In this document: positions 16,005 through 25,110 of the stretch, one piece after another
Numbering within the stretch: position 1 is the stretch's first letter
Layout of the letters: each line of letters starts with the position of its first letter
Assembly: GCA_020722215.1 (NCBI GenBank)
Contig: DYLG01000009.1
Coordinates: forward strand, 1-34,306
Direction of reading: 5' to 3'
Length of the DNA: 34,306 nucleotides
Source of the DNA: Desulfomonile tiedjei
GTDB taxonomy: Bacteria; Desulfobacterota; Desulfomonilia; Desulfomonilales; Desulfomonilaceae
Position numbers and translations under genes: made by a program
The notes under the pieces: generated by a model
Told to the model about the DNA's origin: nothing
Seen by the model: the letters and a program-made list of their open reading frames with translations, nothing else
The model's database searches: none

Positions 16005-18740
16005 TCACTTCTTTCCGCAGCACTTCTTGTATTTCTTTCCTGATCCGCACGGGCAAGGGGCATTGGGGCGGATTTTTTCCGTCTTGCGTCTGATGGGCTT
16101 GGCTTTGACCCCGTCTCCATCCTCGCCCCCGCGGGAGAGCATCATCTCCTGTTCCCGTGGCGCGGCCAGTTCTTCGAGTTCGCGTTCGGTTCTGACCTGC
16201 ACCAGGAACAGGTTGCGCACGGTCTCTTCCTTAATACGGAAAACCATGTCCAGGAATAGCTCATACCCTTCCCGCTGGTATTCCTTCAGGGGGTCTCGCT
16301 GTCCGTAACCTCTCAGTCCTATACCCTCCTTGAGATGGTCCATGCTGAGAAGGTGGTCCTTCCACTGGGAATCAACGGCCTGGAGCATCACGAACTTCTC
16401 CAGTTCCCGCATCATCTCCGGCCCCAGCTTTTGTTCCTTCGCGTCGTACGCCTCCTTTGTCCGCTGTTTGATGTAATCGGCCAGTCCGTCACGGTTCTCC
16501 TGGTCGCGGCTCAGCGACCCGAAATCGAACCTGATCCCTAATTGTCCCCAGAGCGTGTCTGCCAGCCCGGCAAGATCCCATTCCTGGAAAGGCAGTCTAT
16601 CGTTGGTTACCCGTTCCACGATTTCGTCGACCACATCCTCAATCATATCCACGATTGTATCCTTGAGAGTCTCGCGGGGCTCCTCGCTTTCTTCCGCCAT
16701 GGCCGGTCCAATTGCCTGCAGCTCATGATTTTCGCCTTCCAGGGATGTGCGCTGTTCGTCATTCAAACCACCGCTCAATATGAATCTGCGCTGAGCGTAG
16801 ATCACCTCTCTTTGTTTGTTCATTACATCGTCATATTCCAGAAGGTGCTTCCGAATGTCGAAATGGTGTGCTTCCACTTTTTTCTGGGCGTTCTCGATGG
16901 CTCGCGTGGTGAGCCTGTTCTCGATGGGCTGGCCTTTTTCCATACCGACCCGTTCCATGATCATTTTGACCCGCTCGCCGCCGAATATGCGCATAAGGTC
17001 GTCTTCCAAACTGAGGTAGAAGCGGCTTGAGCCGGGGTCGCCTTGCCTTCCGGAACGCCCTCGGAGCTGGTTGTCAATGCGTCGCGATTCGTGACGCTCG
17101 GTGCCGAGAATGTGCAGTCCGCCTGCGTCGATGACTTGGGCCTTTTCTTTCTCGCATTGGTGCTTGAAATCGTTGAGCAGGGACCGATATTCGTCCGAAC
17201 CCTCTCCCTTCTTCGACTTTGACCTGGCCAGGAAGACGGGGTTGCCGCCAAGGATGATATCCGTGCCTCGGCCGGCCATGTTCGTGGAGATGGTCACCCC
17301 GGCGTACCGACCGGCTTGTGCTACTATTTCGGCCTCTGCCGCGTGGTTCTTGGCGTTGAGCACGTTATGTGGAATGCCCAGCTTTTTCAGCCGCTTGGCA
17401 AGATACTCGGATTTTTCGATGGATATGGTGCCCACGAGAACCGGCTGCCCTCTTTTGTGGAGATCGATTATCTCCTCGACCACCGCATCGAACTTTTCCT
17501 CCTCGGATTTGTAGATCACGTCGGCGTGGTCAGTACGGATCATGGGCAGATTTGTGGGGATGATAACAACTTCAAGATTATAGATTTTCTTGAATTCTAC
17601 GGCCTCCGTGTCCGCGGTGCCGGTCATACCGGCGAGCTTCTCGTACATTCTGAAGTAATTCTGGAATGTTATGGTGGCCAGGGTCTGGTTCTCGTTCTCG
17701 ATGGTCACGTCTTCCTTGGCTTCAAGGGCCTGATGCAGTCCGTCCGAATAGCGACGGCCGGGCATCAATCTGCCGGTGAATTCATCCACTATGATGACCT
17801 GGCCGTCCTGAACGATGTAGTCCACGTCCTTCTTGAAGAGGGTATGAGCCTTGAGAGCCTGGTTGACGTGGTGGAGGGTCTCCATCTGAGCCGGATCGTA
17901 AAGATTCGCCACACCGAGAGATTTCTCAACTCTGGCGACACCTTCCTCGGTGAGCACTACGCTTCGCGCCTTCTCGTCTATGGTGTAGTGCTGCTCTTTG
18001 CGCAGGCCGGGAATTACGCGGTTGATTTTGTAGTAACGATCGGTGTTTTCGTGGGTCGGGCCGGATATGATAAGAGGAGTCCTTGCTTCGTCGATGAGGA
18101 TGCTGTCAACCTCGTCAACGATGGCGTAGTGCAGTTCCCTTTGGACGTAGTCCTCAAGGGAGAACTTCATGTTGTCCCTGAGATAGTCGAAACCGAATTC
18201 GTTGTTTGTTCCGTATGTTATGTCCGCTCTGTACGCCTCTCGCCTCTCGTCGTCGTCCAGGTCGTGCACGATGACTCCGACGGTCATGCCGAGGAACTTG
18301 TAGATGGTTCCCATCCACTCCGCGTCCCGTCGGGCAAGGTAGTCGTTCACGGTTACCACATGAACGCCCTTGCCCGTGAGTCCATTGAGATAAACCGGCA
18401 AGGTTGCGGCAAGGGTCTTTCCTTCGCCGGTCTTCATTTCTGCAATTTTCCCTTCATGCAGGACTATGCCGCCGATGAGCTGAACGTCGAAATGCCTCAT
18501 GCCAAGGGTCCGCATCGACGCCTCTCTGACCAAAGCGAAGGCTTCGGGCAGGAGATCGTCCACAGTCTCGCCCTGTTCGAGCCGACTCTTGAATTCAGCC
18601 GTCTTGGCTCTCATCTGCTCGTCGGACAGAGCCTTCACGCTCGGCTCGAAATCAGTGATCCGGCCGACCAGAGGCTGAATCCGTTTCAGCTCTCTTTCGT
18701 TCTTGCTTCCGAATATTTTTCTGGCGATTGATCCCAGCAT
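16005..18740 (-). CDS. secA: Preprotein translocase ATPase SecA
   Basis: The motor of the Sec export pathway: it binds preproteins and pushes them through SecYEG using ATP. It has 911 residues, near the usual length. Visible are the N-terminal SecYEG-binding helix, Walker A 'MKTGEGKT' (102-109), the DEAD-like box '[15 protein letters not shown]', the second ATPase motif region '[10 protein letters not shown]', '[18 protein letters not shown]', the helical scaffold and wing, and the C-terminal zinc-binding SecB/lipid-contact tail with C896, C898, C907 and C908. The start ATG 18740 has AGAGGG with a 6-nt spacer. It is followed by a GC hairpin and preceded by a long repeat island, so it is probably transcribed alone. 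Confidence 0.98.
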   Translation of the reverse strand: MLGSIARKIFGSKNERELKRIQPLVGRITDFEPSVKALSDEQMRAKTAEFKSRLEQGETVDDLLPEAFALVREASMRTLGMRHFDVQLIGGIVLHEGKIAEMKTGEGKTLAATLPVYLNGLTGKGVHVVTVNDYLARRDAEWMGTIYKFLGMTVGVIVHDLDDDERREAYRADITYGTNNEFGFDYLRDNMKFSLEDYVQRELHYAIVDEVDSILIDEARTPLIISGPTHENTDRYYKINRVIPGLRKEQHYTIDEKARSVVLTEEGVARVEKSLGVANLYDPAQMETLHHVNQALKAHTLFKKDVDYIVQDGQVIIVDEFTGRLMPGRRYSDGLHQALEAKEDVTIENENQTLATITFQNYFRMYEKLAGMTGTADTEAVEFKKIYNLEVVIIPTNLPMIRTDHADVIYKSEEEKFDAVVEEIIDLHKRGQPVLVGTISIEKSEYLAKRLKKLGIPHNVLNAKNHAAEAEIVAQAGRYAGVTISTNMAGRGTDIILGGNPVFLARSKSKKGEGSDEYRSLLNDFKHQCEKEKAQVIDAGGLHILGTERHESRRIDNQLRGRSGRQGDPGSSRFYLSLEDDLMRIFGGERVKMIMERVGMEKGQPIENRLTTRAIENAQKKVEAHHFDIRKHLLEYDDVMNKQREVIYAQRRFILSGGLNDEQRTSLEGENHELQAIGPAMAEESEEPRETLKDTIVDMIEDVVDEIVERVTNDRLPFQEWDLAGLADTLWGQLGIRFDFGSLSRDQENRDGLADYIKQRTKEAYDAKEQKLGPEMMRELEKFVMLQAVDSQWKDHLLSMDHLKEGIGLRGYGQRDPLKEYQREGYELFLDMVFRIKEETVRNLFLVQVRTERELEELAAPREQEMMLSRGGEDGDGVKAKPIRRKTEKIRPNAPCPCGSGKKYKKCCGKK

Positions 18741-19145
18741 ATTAATCCCTCTGCAGTGCTGTGGCGGGCATCAGTCGATCAAAAGGGCCGGATGGGCTGT
18801 GGTTCGTGGCCCGGCATAACATTCCCGCCCCTGGCGGTAAATACGAGAGAGGCTGTGCCGCTGCGCTCCATCCGCCTACCGTCCAATTGGTCGTCCGCCC
18901 GAAAGGCCCCTCCGTCTTATCCGCAATAGACAACAATCCCGGCCGTTGGTTCTGGTCTCCATCCGGTAGATCAACGCAAACACCCCGATCGCAAGCCCGA
19001 ACCGAGTCGGTCTCCTCGCCGGGGCAGCATCCGTTCCCTCCGGATACGGACATGACTGAGGCATTGTCTATCACAGGGGCATGGGGGAGTCAACAACGGC
19101 GCCGAGCCGCTCAGGACGGCGGTTGTCCATGTGCCACCGTTATTC

Positions 19146-19169
19146 CGGGCAGACACGCGAGTCTGCCCG
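19146..19169. repeat. Hairpin repeat CGGGCAGAC...GTCTGCCCG
   Basis: A perfect 9-bp stem with the loop 'acgcga'. It is a REP-like intergenic palindrome inside the gene-free island. Confidence 0.7.
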
Positions 19170-19224
19170 CACGATAAGCTCAGGAACGGATCGTGACATT
19201 CATTTCGGTAAGCACCCTAGATTT

Positions 19225-19243
19225 GGCGGGCAGAGCCGCCCTA
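19225..19243. repeat. Hairpin repeat GGCGGGC-aga-GCCGCCC type
   Basis: Short imperfect palindrome 'ggcgggcagagccgcccta'. It shares the CGCCC(C)TA right arm with the GTAGGGGCG family. Confidence 0.5.
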
Positions 19244-19344
19244 CCACGCTTCCAAGCCACGACCGGCTGGGTTCCGTGATGCTGCGTTACTCCACGATAT
19301 GCTTTCTTCGTGTCTTTTGTCATTGTGTATGTTTTGCCGGAAAA

Positions 19345-19371
19345 GAGGGCGAATACAAGATTCGCCCCTAC
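19345..19371. repeat. Palindromic repeat (GTAGGGGCG family)
   Basis: GGGCGAAT / ATTCGCCC arms with a short loop, and a flanking right end CCTAC that matches the other family members at 3189, 13146 and 27154. Confidence 0.65.
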
Positions 19372-19504
19372 GTACCTTGCCTGCAGGTTATGTAAACGCG
19401 GATGGGGGCCGTCCTGTACAAGCGATCCTTGCGATCGCCCTCTTCATTCACTCCGACTGGCCACAAAACAAGAATGCAAGCTCTAAGACTCGAATTGAAA
19501 GGGC

Positions 19505-19541
19505 TTCTGAATTCTTCGTGTCTTGGCGCCTTGGTGGTTAA
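19505..19541. repeat. Single arm of the ACCACAAAGACACC repeat family
   Basis: The reverse complement reads 'aaccaccaaggcgccaagac' followed by 'acgaagaattcag', closely matching the left arm of the element at 14645. A weaker fragment ('ttcttcgtgtcttttgtc') lies at 19304-19321. Confidence 0.6.
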
Positions 19542-20065
19542 TTCTTCATCTTCATTGTAGCCAAAGACCGCGTCGTGCAAGAAAGCGCCGCTCCGGATTG
19601 CGCTCCCTACGCTTTTTCCGCGAGCGCAACGTGTGGTTGGTTACCGTCTTCATTGTTTGGCAACCCGGAGCGGCTATCGAAATTGCTATTCATATATCGG
19701 CCGGACCTCGAGGGCAGGGCCTTCTTGGCACTCTGCACCCAGCAGACCGAGGCCCGGTATTGCGGCAAGAAGCCTGACGTAGGCCGGCCATCCCATGCCG
19801 TCTCTTCTCGACCACCGGAAAACGGCCTTTCATATCAACCATTCCGGAGTGACGGGGGGAATCTGACAAGAAACGCGGGAGGGAGGATGAACTTTACGCT
19901 TGATACAGAGTTGCGTTCGTACGGACACAATGCCCTAGTACACGATGGTCCCAATGCTGTGGCGTATTTCTTTGACCAGGACACCGCCCTGGAAATCAGG
20001 TCCGATTCTCAGAAGCCGTGAAGGTACTGGAATCATGCGTGCCGGTACTTAGACCGGTCCAAGTA

Positions 20066-20088
20066 GCCCGGATGTTATACGTCCGGGC
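20066..20088. repeat. REP-like hairpin GCCCGGATG...CGTCCGGGC
   Basis: Nine-base arms that pair with one G-T wobble around a 'ttata' loop, preceded by GTA. It is typical of dispersed intergenic hairpins. Confidence 0.6.
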
Positions 20089-20280
20089 CGCGAAGCGGCA
20101 GGAGGATATTCCCCGGGTCCAAAGGTCAAAGCCAATTTGCAGAAGCAACCGGATTGCCTTCTCAGACCTCCTGTTCCTTCGGAACCCGGATCCAGCGGCG
20201 TTGGGACTACCCGCGTGGTGAAATACCTCCGAATACGTCACCGTGATTGCGCGACGCAGTACCCGGTTCAGGCATTGTCA

Positions 20281-20316
20281 ACGGAGGAATCCATACTGTC
20301 CGCTGGATTCCTCCGT
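20281..20316. repeat. Perfect 13-bp stem-loop after the His-rich protein gene
   Basis: ACGGAGGAATCCA (20281-20293) and TGGATTCCTCCGT (20304-20316) are exact complements around a 10-nt loop. It begins 14 nt beyond the stop codon at 20331 of the last gene of the iron locus, so it may mark the 3' end of that transcript. There is no T-run. Confidence 0.7.
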
Positions 20317-20330
20317 GGGGGAAGGTTTTG

Positions 20331-20561
20331 CTAGCCGGTCGTCGCAGGCTCTTCTTTGCTGTGCTCTTCGATGTGCATCACGTGAGAGAGCACGTCGTGC
20401 AGGTGGGCGTCAAGATCTCGTACGTGTGTTTTCAATTCGGAGAGATGATGGCCGCAATCAGGCTCGCATTGCTCGAGGTCCTTTTCCAGGTGTTCGGTGT
20501 CTGAATGAACATGTTCCAGATCCGTCCGAAGATGCTGCAAATCGTCGCGAAGCAATCCCAT
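20331..20561 (-). CDS. His/Asp/Glu-rich helical small protein
   Basis: A 76-residue protein with no signal peptide or membrane segment. Twelve histidines and two cysteines are set in heptad-like helical sequence rich in Leu, Asp and Glu ('DLEHVHSDTEHLEKDLEQ', then 'CEPDCGHH', then 'LDAHLHDVLSHVMHIEEH'). It looks like a helical hairpin with a CxxxCxHH turn. The composition suggests cytosolic metal binding, but no family is recognised. AAGGAG seven nt before the ATG supports translation. It lies 74 nt downstream of the DUF4198 gene and is the last gene of the leftward iron locus, which makes an iron buffer or chaperone role plausible (inference). Confidence 0.75.
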   Translation of the reverse strand: MGLLRDDLQHLRTDLEHVHSDTEHLEKDLEQCEPDCGHHLSELKTHVRDLDAHLHDVLSHVMHIEEHSKEEPATTG

Positions 20562-20635
20562 ACTATCACTCCTTTTCTTATTAACTTATGCTTGAAGAGA
20601 ACTGTTCCAACGGTTGATTGGACCTTGGGCAGGTT

Positions 20636-21487
20636 TCATTTCATGTCGTGAGCCTGCACCCAAATCACTGCATCCAGAGAAAGCGGTTTGCCGTCGTGTT
20701 TGAGATCTCCGCCGGCGCCCAAAGCACAAAAACCCCACCAGCCCGCCCGCGGGATTCCGTAGGCGAACTCCCCGTTCTGGTCGGCGAGGATCGTTTGAGT
20801 GACGAATGCGTCTTGCGGAGCCTTGGCCGCTGCTTTCTCGGCAAAAGCGTGTCCGTTGACCGAGTGATTCAAATACTCCACCTCTATCTCAGCGCCTGGA
20901 ACGGGGACATATTTTTCACCCTCTTTGCGTACGACAATGCCGCGAAAGACATTGCCGGTCCACAAAGCATAGGGTTTGTCCAGCGGGAGAATTTCTACAG
21001 GAAGGCCTGCAGGCTTCCCCCAATCCGTAGGAGCGCCGCCTTTATTAACGATCATCTTGGCGCATTGCTGAATGTAAGAATCCTCAGATTTCTCGAAGTA
21101 CGGGCCGGGATCCAAATAGAACACGAAGTCGCCCATACCCTTGAGCGTGAAATCGGAAAGCTCGTACCCCTTTCCCTCACTGGAAAGACTTTTGAAGGTA
21201 ATCGGCTTCAATTGCGAAAGCAGATCCGCTTCCTTGCCCTTGTTTTTCACGCCGAAGACTTTGGGAGGATGAATCTTCCCGGCTGCATCTTGACCCATAT
21301 TCATGGTGAGTCCGGCCTCGAAAGGGTGCGTGAAAACCAGAAGCACGTTGATCTTGCTTGGATCCTCCGGTGTGAGTGCCGATTTGGGCGTGTATAGCAT
21401 CTGGAAATGTGCTGAAGCCGGCAAGGCTATGAGCATCGTGAAGAGTGTTACGACAAAGACCGCTCCTATTGTCCTGACTGACTGCAT
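20636..21487 (-). CDS. DUF4198 (NikK-like) periplasmic metal-associated protein
   Basis: A 283-residue exported protein with signal peptide 'VTLFTMLIALPASA' and a mature start 'HFQMLYTP'. Motifs such as 'LLVFTHPFEAG', 'DFVFYLDPGPYFEKSED', 'PLDKPYALWTGNVFRGIVV', 'GAEIEVEYLNH' and a closing 'AGWWGFCALGAGGD' are those I associate with DUF4198 proteins, which occur with nickel/cobalt transporters (NikK type) and other metal uptake genes. The likely N-terminal histidine of the mature protein could bind metal. The ATG at 21487 has AGGAG upstream. It follows the NikL-like gene by 256 nt in the Feo locus; no NikMQO transporter is present, so iron is the likelier metal here. Confidence 0.82.
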   Translation of the reverse strand: MQSVRTIGAVFVVTLFTMLIALPASAHFQMLYTPKSALTPEDPSKINVLLVFTHPFEAGLTMNMGQDAAGKIHPPKVFGVKNKGKEADLLSQLKPITFKSLSSEGKGYELSDFTLKGMGDFVFYLDPGPYFEKSEDSYIQQCAKMIVNKGGAPTDWGKPAGLPVEILPLDKPYALWTGNVFRGIVVRKEGEKYVPVPGAEIEVEYLNHSVNGHAFAEKAAAKAPQDAFVTQTILADQNGEFAYGIPRAGWWGFCALGAGGDLKHDGKPLSLDAVIWVQAHDMK

Positions 21488-21743
21488 TCGAATCTCCTTC
21501 TGTTTCCACCGGCAAGTTTCAGATTGAATTGCCGTTCAAGAAGAGTTAACCTAGGGTTGTTCGGGAAATGATCCGCCTACTTTCACCGCAATGAGTTCGC
21601 GGATCGCTCTCGTTCAAGACGGGTCGACATGCTCTCGCAACGTGAGCATTTTGGCGCCGGTCAACCTTTTGGTTAGCATGTCGTTGCCGGCATCGTCGGC
21701 CTGTTTGCTCCCGGGCAGAAACAAACATGCTCTTAGGTACGCC

Positions 21744-22403
21744 TCACACCTCCTTTCTTCGACTGACAGCGCCCGATGATCTTCCCATGGTGTAGCCGAC
21801 ATAATAGGCAGCGATAACCACAAGGGCGATCAACGCTACGGCAGTGACAATCTGTGTGATCATCATCATTTTGAATGCCGTGAGCATTCCGGGACTGATC
21901 CCGGCCGCCGGAGAGGGAAGTCCGGCTGTGACGGGCGCAAGTTCCGACGGGGGACCGGGAGCGGCAGGCGGCGTCACGGGCTTTCCTTGGGCGGCTCCAG
22001 ACACGGATTGCCGAGATTCCAGACCGGAAGCGGGCGCCGGTTTCTTATCCGGGGCTACATCGGCCTTCGCGGCCGTTGCGTCGGGAGGAGGGCCATCTAC
22101 GGTCACGACGTGACCTGGGCCCGCATCGAGGGTTACCGTGTACCTGACGGTGGGTTTCTTGATTTCGAGTGTGCCGTCCTTACCGACGCGGTGCTCGGAA
22201 AGTACTTTTCCGCCGTCCGACTCCTTCATCACGATCTTGTGTCCTGCGGCGGAGGAGCCGTCCGAAAATCCCGCTTCGACATGAATCGTGCCGTCCCCGT
22301 TGTCCTCCACAGCGAGCAACGGTTTGTGCGCCCTCGCAGACTGGGTGCATAGCACAATCAGGACGGCCGCCGCGGCTGCCGTCATTACACAACGTTTTAG
22401 CAT
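21744..22403 (-). CDS. NikL/CbiL-like membrane-anchored periplasmic protein
   Basis: A 219-residue protein with a signal peptide ('AAAAVLIVLCTQSARA'), a mature start 'HKPLLAVEDNGDG', a short beta-sandwich domain ('TIHVEAGFSDGSSAAGHKIVM'-type strands, about residues 25-105), a long Pro/Ala/Lys-rich linker (about 110-165) and one C-terminal membrane helix ('IVTAVALIALVVIAAYYVG') ending in a basic tail. This layout resembles the NikL/CbiL accessory proteins of nickel/cobalt ECF transporters. AGGAGG lies 5 nt before the ATG at 22403. It begins 26 nt after the feoB stop and is surely in the same operon, so it may present metal to FeoB. That use with FeoB is inference. Confidence 0.75.
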   Translation of the reverse strand: MLKRCVMTAAAAAVLIVLCTQSARAHKPLLAVEDNGDGTIHVEAGFSDGSSAAGHKIVMKESDGGKVLSEHRVGKDGTLEIKKPTVRYTVTLDAGPGHVVTVDGPPPDATAAKADVAPDKKPAPASGLESRQSVSGAAQGKPVTPPAAPGPPSELAPVTAGLPSPAAGISPGMLTAFKMMMITQIVTAVALIALVVIAAYYVGYTMGRSSGAVSRRKEV

Positions 22404-22429
22404 CAGAACCTCCTGATGAGTAATATGGA

Positions 22430-24859
22430 CTAGAGAAAATGAGGGCCCACCTGGTAAACGAGGCACGCCAGGATGAAGCCGACAACGATCGGATATGCCG
22501 TTGCAAACAACATCCAGCCCGTGCTTTGGGTCTCATGCCTGATCATAATCAAGGTTGCCAGGCAAGGCGGAAAAAGTGCGACGAACACCAGTATTGCCAG
22601 TCCGTGCCAAATGGTCCAGTCGCTTTCCGCTTGCTGAATTGATTGTTCAAGGGTGCCCGACTGTGTGCCCTCTTCTACGCTGTATATTGTGCCGAGCGTC
22701 CCGACAAGGCTCTCCTTTGCCGCAAACGAGCTGATAATAGCGATGTTGATCCGCCAATTGAAACCCGCCAATGAACTCACCGGCTCAAGCGCTCGGCCTG
22801 CTTGACCGGCCCAACTCGTATCGACTATTTCCTTTCGTCTGTCCCTGCTTATTGTTCGGACACTCCGCTCGAACCGTTTCACTGCGGAAGCCGCTTTCCG
22901 AGCTTCGTCGTCCACGGTTCCATCGTTGGCCACTCCGTCGTTGGCAAGGATGAACAAAGCCGGATTCTCGGCCGCAAATTTCCGAATGACGGCGCTTAAC
23001 GCCTCGCGGTCTTCCGCAACATTCTTCTGAGCCTCCTTGAGGCGAGTTCGAAAATGCATGAGTTCCACGAGGTTTGTGCCCGATAGATATCTACGGTAAG
23101 GATTCGACGGGGAGACGCTCTGATAGAGTTCTGCGGCAGCTTCGGCCAGGCGCTCGTCATAGTACATTTCGCGCTCAAACCCAATCCCCGGAAATGTCAC
23201 GAAGAACCAGACTCCGACCATCACCGCGGTGACTATGGTCACGATCTTCTTCACAAACAGCCAGACTCTCTCAACGGCGCGTCCGAGTACCCCTCGGATG
23301 GTCGGCAGGTGGTACGCGGGCAGTTCCATGACGAACGGAGCGGGTTCGCCTTTGACCAGAAATCTGCTGAAGAGCTTGGCCATCCCTAATGCCACGACAA
23401 AACTGAACAGGGAGATGCCGAACAAGACCAATCCCTTGTACCATGTGAAGAACAGCCCGACCATAAGCACGTAAAAGGGAATCTTTGCCATGCAGTTCAT
23501 CAGCGGCATAATGAGGATGGTTATGAGCCGGGCTTTCTCATCCTTCATGGCTCGGGTCGCCATCACGCCCGGAACTGCACAGCCGCCCACCACCACTCCA
23601 CCGAGGATCAGAGGAAGGGTGGATTGGCCGTGAAGACCGAAAGACCGGAGAATCCGATCCATGATGAAAGCCATGCGCGGCATGTATCCGCTGTCTTCCA
23701 GAATTGCAATGAGTCCGAAGAGAATCAGGAATATCGGCACGTAGTACAGGATTGCGACAATTCCACCCACCAGGCCGTTCACTGTAAGCGACTGCAACAA
23801 CCCGGTGCGAATGAGGTCCGGCGACATAGGGAAGAGGTCGGCGGCGCCATCCTTGGCTGCCTGAAACAATGGGAAACACCGATCGGCCAGGTTGGCGCCG
23901 TAGACCATGGTGATTTGATAGAAACAAAGGAGTATGCCGGCGAGTATGATCGGGGCGAGCACGGGCTGAAGAACTATCGAATCAATTCTGTCGGTCATCG
24001 TTCGCGTGCCCGCCCCAAGCCCGCCAACCACCTTTCGCACGATTTCGGCTGCGTTATTGTACCTTCCGGCGGCAATGACTTTTTCCGGGGATTTGCCGCT
24101 GCCTTCGACGAACTCTTTGCGCAACGCCTCTACATAATTGACCAACTCCCGGCCGGCCTCGTCGTCCGAAAGCTGTGTGTGTTCCAGAAGTCTCCTGCGC
24201 GCCTCGTCATCGTGTTCCATGAGCTTCACCGCCAGCCAACGGCGAGGAAGCGAATCGATGAGATGGCCGGCCTCGTCCAGTCGGGTCTCCAGTCGTTCCA
24301 GCAGGCTTTCGAATTCGTCGTCGTATCGAGGTCGTAGCCGCGCTTTCAGGGCCGGCGCCGCAGCTCGCTCCACGGCCTCCATCAGTTGCCTTTTGCCAAT
24401 CCGCTTCGTGCCTATCGTAGCGACAACCGGCATGCCCAGCTCTTCTTCGAGCGCCTGTACGTTTATTGCCATGCCCCTTGATTCGGCCGTATCCATCATG
24501 TTGAGGCAGAGCACAATGGGCAGATTCATTTCCTGGAGTTGAAATACCAGGTACAGGCTGCGCTCCAGGTTGGAAGCATCAACTACCGCTATCAACACTT
24601 GGGGTTTTTCCGTGAGGATGAAGTCCCGGGCTATCCTTTCTTCCTGGGTGTACGACGTGAGGCTGTATGTCCCGGGTAAATCGACCAGGCTAACCTTGTA
24701 CTTATTCGTCTTGAAGCGGCCCCATTTCTTTTCAACCGTAACTCCAGGGTAGTTGGCAACGTGCTGCCGTGCCCCGGTGAGCATATTGAAAATCGTCGAC
24801 TTACCGCTATTAGGCTGCCCGGCCAAAGCAACGAGAAGATCTTGAGGGAGTTCTTTCAT
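22430..24859 (-). CDS. feoB: Ferrous iron transporter FeoB
   Basis: Inner-membrane Fe(II) transporter with a cytosolic GTPase domain, 809 residues. G1 'GQPNSGKST' (14-22), G2 Thr in 'NYPGVTVEKK', G3 'DLPGTYS' and G4 'NMMD' are intact. A helical regulatory domain (about 170-275) and the membrane core follow, with the Gate motifs including 'GCAVPGVMATRAM' and 'SFAAKESLVGTLGTIYS'. Between the membrane helices near 557 and 699 there is a loop of about 140 residues, larger than in the short FeoB of E. coli, with charged helices and an 'ANDGVANDG' repeat. The start overlaps the FeoA stop by 4 nt (ATGA), showing translational coupling. Confidence 0.97.
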   Translation of the reverse strand: MKELPQDLLVALAGQPNSGKSTIFNMLTGARQHVANYPGVTVEKKWGRFKTNKYKVSLVDLPGTYSLTSYTQEERIARDFILTEKPQVLIAVVDASNLERSLYLVFQLQEMNLPIVLCLNMMDTAESRGMAINVQALEEELGMPVVATIGTKRIGKRQLMEAVERAAAPALKARLRPRYDDEFESLLERLETRLDEAGHLIDSLPRRWLAVKLMEHDDEARRRLLEHTQLSDDEAGRELVNYVEALRKEFVEGSGKSPEKVIAAGRYNNAAEIVRKVVGGLGAGTRTMTDRIDSIVLQPVLAPIILAGILLCFYQITMVYGANLADRCFPLFQAAKDGAADLFPMSPDLIRTGLLQSLTVNGLVGGIVAILYYVPIFLILFGLIAILEDSGYMPRMAFIMDRILRSFGLHGQSTLPLILGGVVVGGCAVPGVMATRAMKDEKARLITILIMPLMNCMAKIPFYVLMVGLFFTWYKGLVLFGISLFSFVVALGMAKLFSRFLVKGEPAPFVMELPAYHLPTIRGVLGRAVERVWLFVKKIVTIVTAVMVGVWFFVTFPGIGFEREMYYDERLAEAAAELYQSVSPSNPYRRYLSGTNLVELMHFRTRLKEAQKNVAEDREALSAVIRKFAAENPALFILANDGVANDGTVDDEARKAASAVKRFERSVRTISRDRRKEIVDTSWAGQAGRALEPVSSLAGFNWRINIAIISSFAAKESLVGTLGTIYSVEEGTQSGTLEQSIQQAESDWTIWHGLAILVFVALFPPCLATLIMIRHETQSTGWMLFATAYPIVVGFILACLVYQVGPHFL

Positions 24860-25080
24860 AGCGGTTCAACCTTTACTCCGCGGGCCTCGCTTTTCCTTAC
24901 GGCAATCAGAGTGCTGCGGATGCGCACATCCAGGGGGTCCAGAAGAGGCGCATTTCGAATTACCTCGACCCTCACGCCTTCTATGAAACCCATGTCCAAC
25001 AGCCTCTGAAGGACGGCGCCGTCTAGATTCACATCGCGGATAATACATTCCCCGCCGGGCAATACTTCGTCCAGAGTCAT
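24856..25080 (-). CDS. feoA: FeoA domain protein (FeoB partner)
   Basis: A 74-residue SH3-like FeoA protein, thought to bind the FeoB GTPase domain and modulate transport. The pattern 'ECIIRDVNLDGAVLQRLLDMGFIEGVRVEVIRNAPL' with 'LIAVRKSEARGVKV' at the end is typical. AGGAGG lies six nt before the ATG at 25080, and the stop overlaps the feoB start by four nt. It is the second of two FeoA genes in a row (30 nt after the first). Confidence 0.93.
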   Translation of the reverse strand: MTLDEVLPGGECIIRDVNLDGAVLQRLLDMGFIEGVRVEVIRNAPLLDPLDVRIRSTLIAVRKSEARGVKVEPL

Positions 25081-25110
25081 TCCAGTCCTCCTATGATTGC
25101 ACGTTCCCCG

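Larger units (their letters stand above)
18741..20330. other. Gene-free island of palindromic repeats
   Basis: About 1.6 kb between the secA start and the end of the His-rich protein gene with no convincing coding region. Open frames here lack ribosome sites, family resemblance or sensible composition. It carries at least six separate hairpin-type elements (19146, 19225, 19345, 19505, 20066, 20281) of different sequence families, and short degenerate fragments between them. Whether it holds the secA promoter cannot be decided from the sequence. Confidence 0.7.

Noticed and set aside
17316-18731. Plus-strand frame of 471 codons opposite secA
   Set aside because: A pure antisense shadow; the minus strand encodes SecA with all motifs intact.
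18742-19074. Minus-strand open frame directly before secA (110 codons)
   Set aside because: Its sequence is low in family-like features, has odd Gly/Pro/Arg composition and no ribosome site; it lies in a repeat island.
19887-20021. Plus-strand frame of 44 codons starting MNFTLDTELRSYG with GGGAGG next to the ATG
   Set aside because: The Shine-Dalgarno-like GGGAGG touches the ATG with no spacer, and the product resembles nothing I know; chance is likelier.
19146-20316. Several repeats close together suggested a CRISPR array
   Set aside because: The repeats differ from each other, are palindromic individually, and are not regularly spaced; no cas gene is present.
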